Shown here: positions 62,718-64,000 of the stretch, one piece after another
Position numbering within the stretch: position 1 is the first letter of the stretch
How the letters are laid out: each line of letters starts with the position of its first letter
Program-made: the position numbers and the translations under genes
The notes under the pieces: model-generated
What the model was told of the DNA's origin: nothing
What the model saw: the letters and a program-made list of their open reading frames with translations, nothing else
Database searches by the model: none
DNA from: an uncultured Christensenellaceae bacterium
Lineage (GTDB): Bacteria > Bacillota > Clostridia > Christensenellales > UBA3700
Assembly: GCA_910587685.1 (NCBI GenBank)
Contig: CAJUMY010000002.1
Coordinates: 124,001 to 188,000, forward strand
DNA: 64,000 nucleotides
Reading direction: 5' to 3'

Positions 62718-63509
62718 ATGGCGAAATTAGTCACGTTATACTTTTCGGGAACGGGAAACACGAAATACGCTGCGAAGAAGATGAGCGAAAAGCTCGAGCA
62801 TTCAACTCGCGAGATATATTCTATAGAGGAAAAAATTGATTTTGCGGATATTATAAGAGAAGCTGACGACGTAATGATCGCTTATCCTATATACGGCGGA
62901 GATATGCCTATGATAATGAGAAGATTTCTTCTCCGTTACAAGCATTACTTCAACGGTAAAAATATAATAGCGTTAGCGACGCAAGCGGGATTTTCCGGCG
63001 ACGGAGGAGCGCAGGCTATCCGTTATCTAAAGGATGCGGGAGCGTTCAATAAGGCGAGCGTACACGTGAATATGCCGACGAACGTGGACTTTATGGGATT
63101 CAAGGTCAGTAACGGCGAAGCTCTTCAAAAGAAAGTGAAAAGAGCCGACAGACGCATTGCAAACGCGGCGAAGCGTATCAACGGCGGATGCAGACAACGA
63201 ACCGGTCAGGGATTTTTTCCTTTCGTGTCGGGATATTTTTTACAGAGAATATTTTTTGAAAAAATCGAAGGGAAACTGCGTAAGAAAGTTAAGATAGACG
63301 CCGAAAAATGCGTTCATTGCGGAAAATGCGTCGATATATGCCCGATGTCGAATTTTACGCGCGGCTTTGACGGTATGACTGCCGAAGGTGATTGCACTTT
63401 GTGTTTTCGATGCGTTCATTCCTGTCCGAGACAGGCGATAACGATATTCGGAAAGATCTCCGAGCAATATAAAGGCATACCGACGGATAGCGTCGGCGGA
63501 GAATATTGA
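62718..63509 (+). CDS. EFR1-family ferredoxin-flavodoxin fusion
   Basis: 263 aa, ACAAGGAG before the ATG. The N-terminal flavodoxin-like domain (~1-150) has the FMN phosphate loop FSGTGNTKYAA at 9-19 and YPIYGGDMP. The C-terminal ~70 residues hold two [4Fe-4S] motifs, CVHCGKCVDICP (from ~198) and CTLCFRCVHSCP (from ~225). This fusion (EFR1 family) is typical of anaerobes and moves electrons; partner unknown. The 62436-62717 gap upstream holds no clear promoter or gene. Confidence 0.93.
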   Translation: MAKLVTLYFSGTGNTKYAAKKMSEKLEHSTREIYSIEEKIDFADIIREADDVMIAYPIYGGDMPMIMRRFLLRYKHYFNGKNIIALATQAGFSGDGGAQAIRYLKDAGAFNKASVHVNMPTNVDFMGFKVSNGEALQKKVKRADRRIANAAKRINGGCRQRTGQGFFPFVSGYFLQRIFFEKIEGKLRKKVKIDAEKCVHCGKCVDICPMSNFTRGFDGMTAEGDCTLCFRCVHSCPRQAITIFGKISEQYKGIPTDSVGGEY

Positions 63510-63621
63510 TACTATACTATAGATATAGAGTTATTTGCATTGTAATAGTATTGCGGTAAAATGCGTCGTATAACACTATACTTGATATATATTTATACCG
63601 TTGAGTGGATATAGAGGTAAA

Positions 63622-64000
63622 ATGAAGAATAACCGTATTGATTACAGCTCGTATTATTGGAAAAATTACAGAGAGGACGACTTCGACGACTATGATAGAG
63701 AAGATAGAGGCGAGGGCTATCGCAGGTACTATTCTGACGAAGATAACGCCGCTACGGGAGAAAGAGACGTTTCCGACTGGACTCCCGAATACGCGCCGAA
63801 GGGGAAAAAACCTCTTCGGATGAAAAAAGGTGGCAGGATTAAAAAAAAAGTTCCTTTCAAGCGGACGTTTATCGTAATATGCGCCATATTGCTGTGTTTT
63901 TTTGTGACGATACTTGTAGCGGACAGCCTTACGGGCGGTTATGTGTTGGACGAATTGCAGACGATACTTACGAATGAGAGCCGCGTGAATAACGTATATT
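63622..64000 (+). CDS. Single-pass membrane protein, 3' end outside window
   Basis: The frame runs from ATG 63622 (AGAGGT upstream) to the window end, 126 codons visible. A ~75-residue tyrosine/aspartate-rich cytosolic part (YYWKNYREDDFDDYDREDRG) ends in a lysine stretch (KKGKKPLRMKKGGRIKKK), followed by one membrane helix (TFIVICAILLCFFVTILVA, residues ~84-102) and the start of an outer domain (GYVLDELQTILTNES). This type II topology is common for SPOR-domain or cell-wall proteins, but the outer domain is cut off. Confidence 0.8.
   Translation, partial: MKNNRIDYSSYYWKNYREDDFDDYDREDRGEGYRRYYSDEDNAATGERDVSDWTPEYAPKGKKPLRMKKGGRIKKKVPFKRTFIVICAILLCFFVTILVADSLTGGYVLDELQTILTNESRVNNVY

Noticed and set aside
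1..64000. CRISPR array, prophage or transposon
   Set aside because: No regularly spaced repeats, no integrase, transposase, capsid, portal or Cas-like proteins were seen on either strand.

Overview
The window looks like a chromosome segment from a Gram-positive anaerobe of the Bacillota, probably an uncultured clostridial gut lineage. No species is assigned. The pointers are a large Bacillus-type SRP RNA with Alu domain, an RqcH homologue, a DnaD-like protein paired with a DnaC/DnaI-like helicase loader, a NadD-YqeK fusion followed by RsfS, an Rrf2/IscR-IscS-IscU cluster, small ribosomal protein S21, TTGACA-17-TATAAT promoters, and many oxygen-sensitive Fe-S or radical-SAM enzymes without respiratory genes. 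Most of the window is ordinary housekeeping sequence in short operons, each closed by a clear hairpin terminator.

Layout. 0-7 kb: a 5'-truncated FAD-linked oxidase, a reverse-strand Na/phosphate symporter, then polA-coaE-lytic transglycosylase. 7.3-9.2 kb: tRNA-Leu(GAG), a small accessory cluster (47-aa ORF, a frameshifted DUF6883-like gene, two tandem SH3-like paralogues) and the SRP RNA. 9.5-15.6 kb: type-2 ileS, an rRNA-type methyltransferase, an RluA-family pseudouridine synthase and asnA. 16-23 kb: divergent galT/galK, lgt with a membrane protein, pncB. 23-29 kb: smc-ftsY and a PfkB sugar kinase. 29-36 kb: an acidic-repeat protein, rqcH (reverse), tig-clpP-clpX, and a reverse membrane protein. 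36.9-41.3 kb: nadD/yqeK, rsfS, a small hypothetical, iscR-iscS-iscU and a 43-aa protein. 41.7-44.7 kb: lepA-hemW.

44.7-49.1 kb is the only clearly rearranged stretch. It holds a reverse tRNA-Ser(GGA) with a second partial copy of its 3' end and terminator, a decapitated XRE regulator fused head-to-head with the tail of a BspA-type leucine-rich-repeat gene, an orphan P-loop protein, and a GH123/DUF4091 glycosidase-like gene. A fragment of a TfoX-domain gene start lies upstream of the glycosidase gene and the intact TfoX gene lies downstream. 49.3-64 kb returns to normal content: two XRE regulators (one sharing an operator-rich divergent promoter with an 80-aa protein), a ZIP transporter, prmA-rsmE-mtaB, a HIT protein, rpsU, the DnaD-like and DnaC-like pair, an ABC exporter with a lipoprotein, a dCMP-deaminase-like protein, an EFR1 ferredoxin-flavodoxin, and the start of a single-pass membrane protein cut by the window edge.

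How the genes work together: SRP RNA and FtsY serve membrane targeting. Tig, ClpXP and RqcH serve protein folding and quality control. IscRSU feeds cluster-dependent enzymes such as MtaB, HemW and the EFR1 protein. PncB and NadD act in the same NAD route, CoaE in CoA synthesis, and GalK/GalT in galactose use. I found no CRISPR array, prophage, transposase or recognisable defence system. The best candidates for undescribed biology are the small accessory cluster at 7.6-8.7 kb, the rearranged island near tRNA-Ser, the acidic-repeat protein at 29.2 kb and the divergent XRE operator at 51.25 kb.
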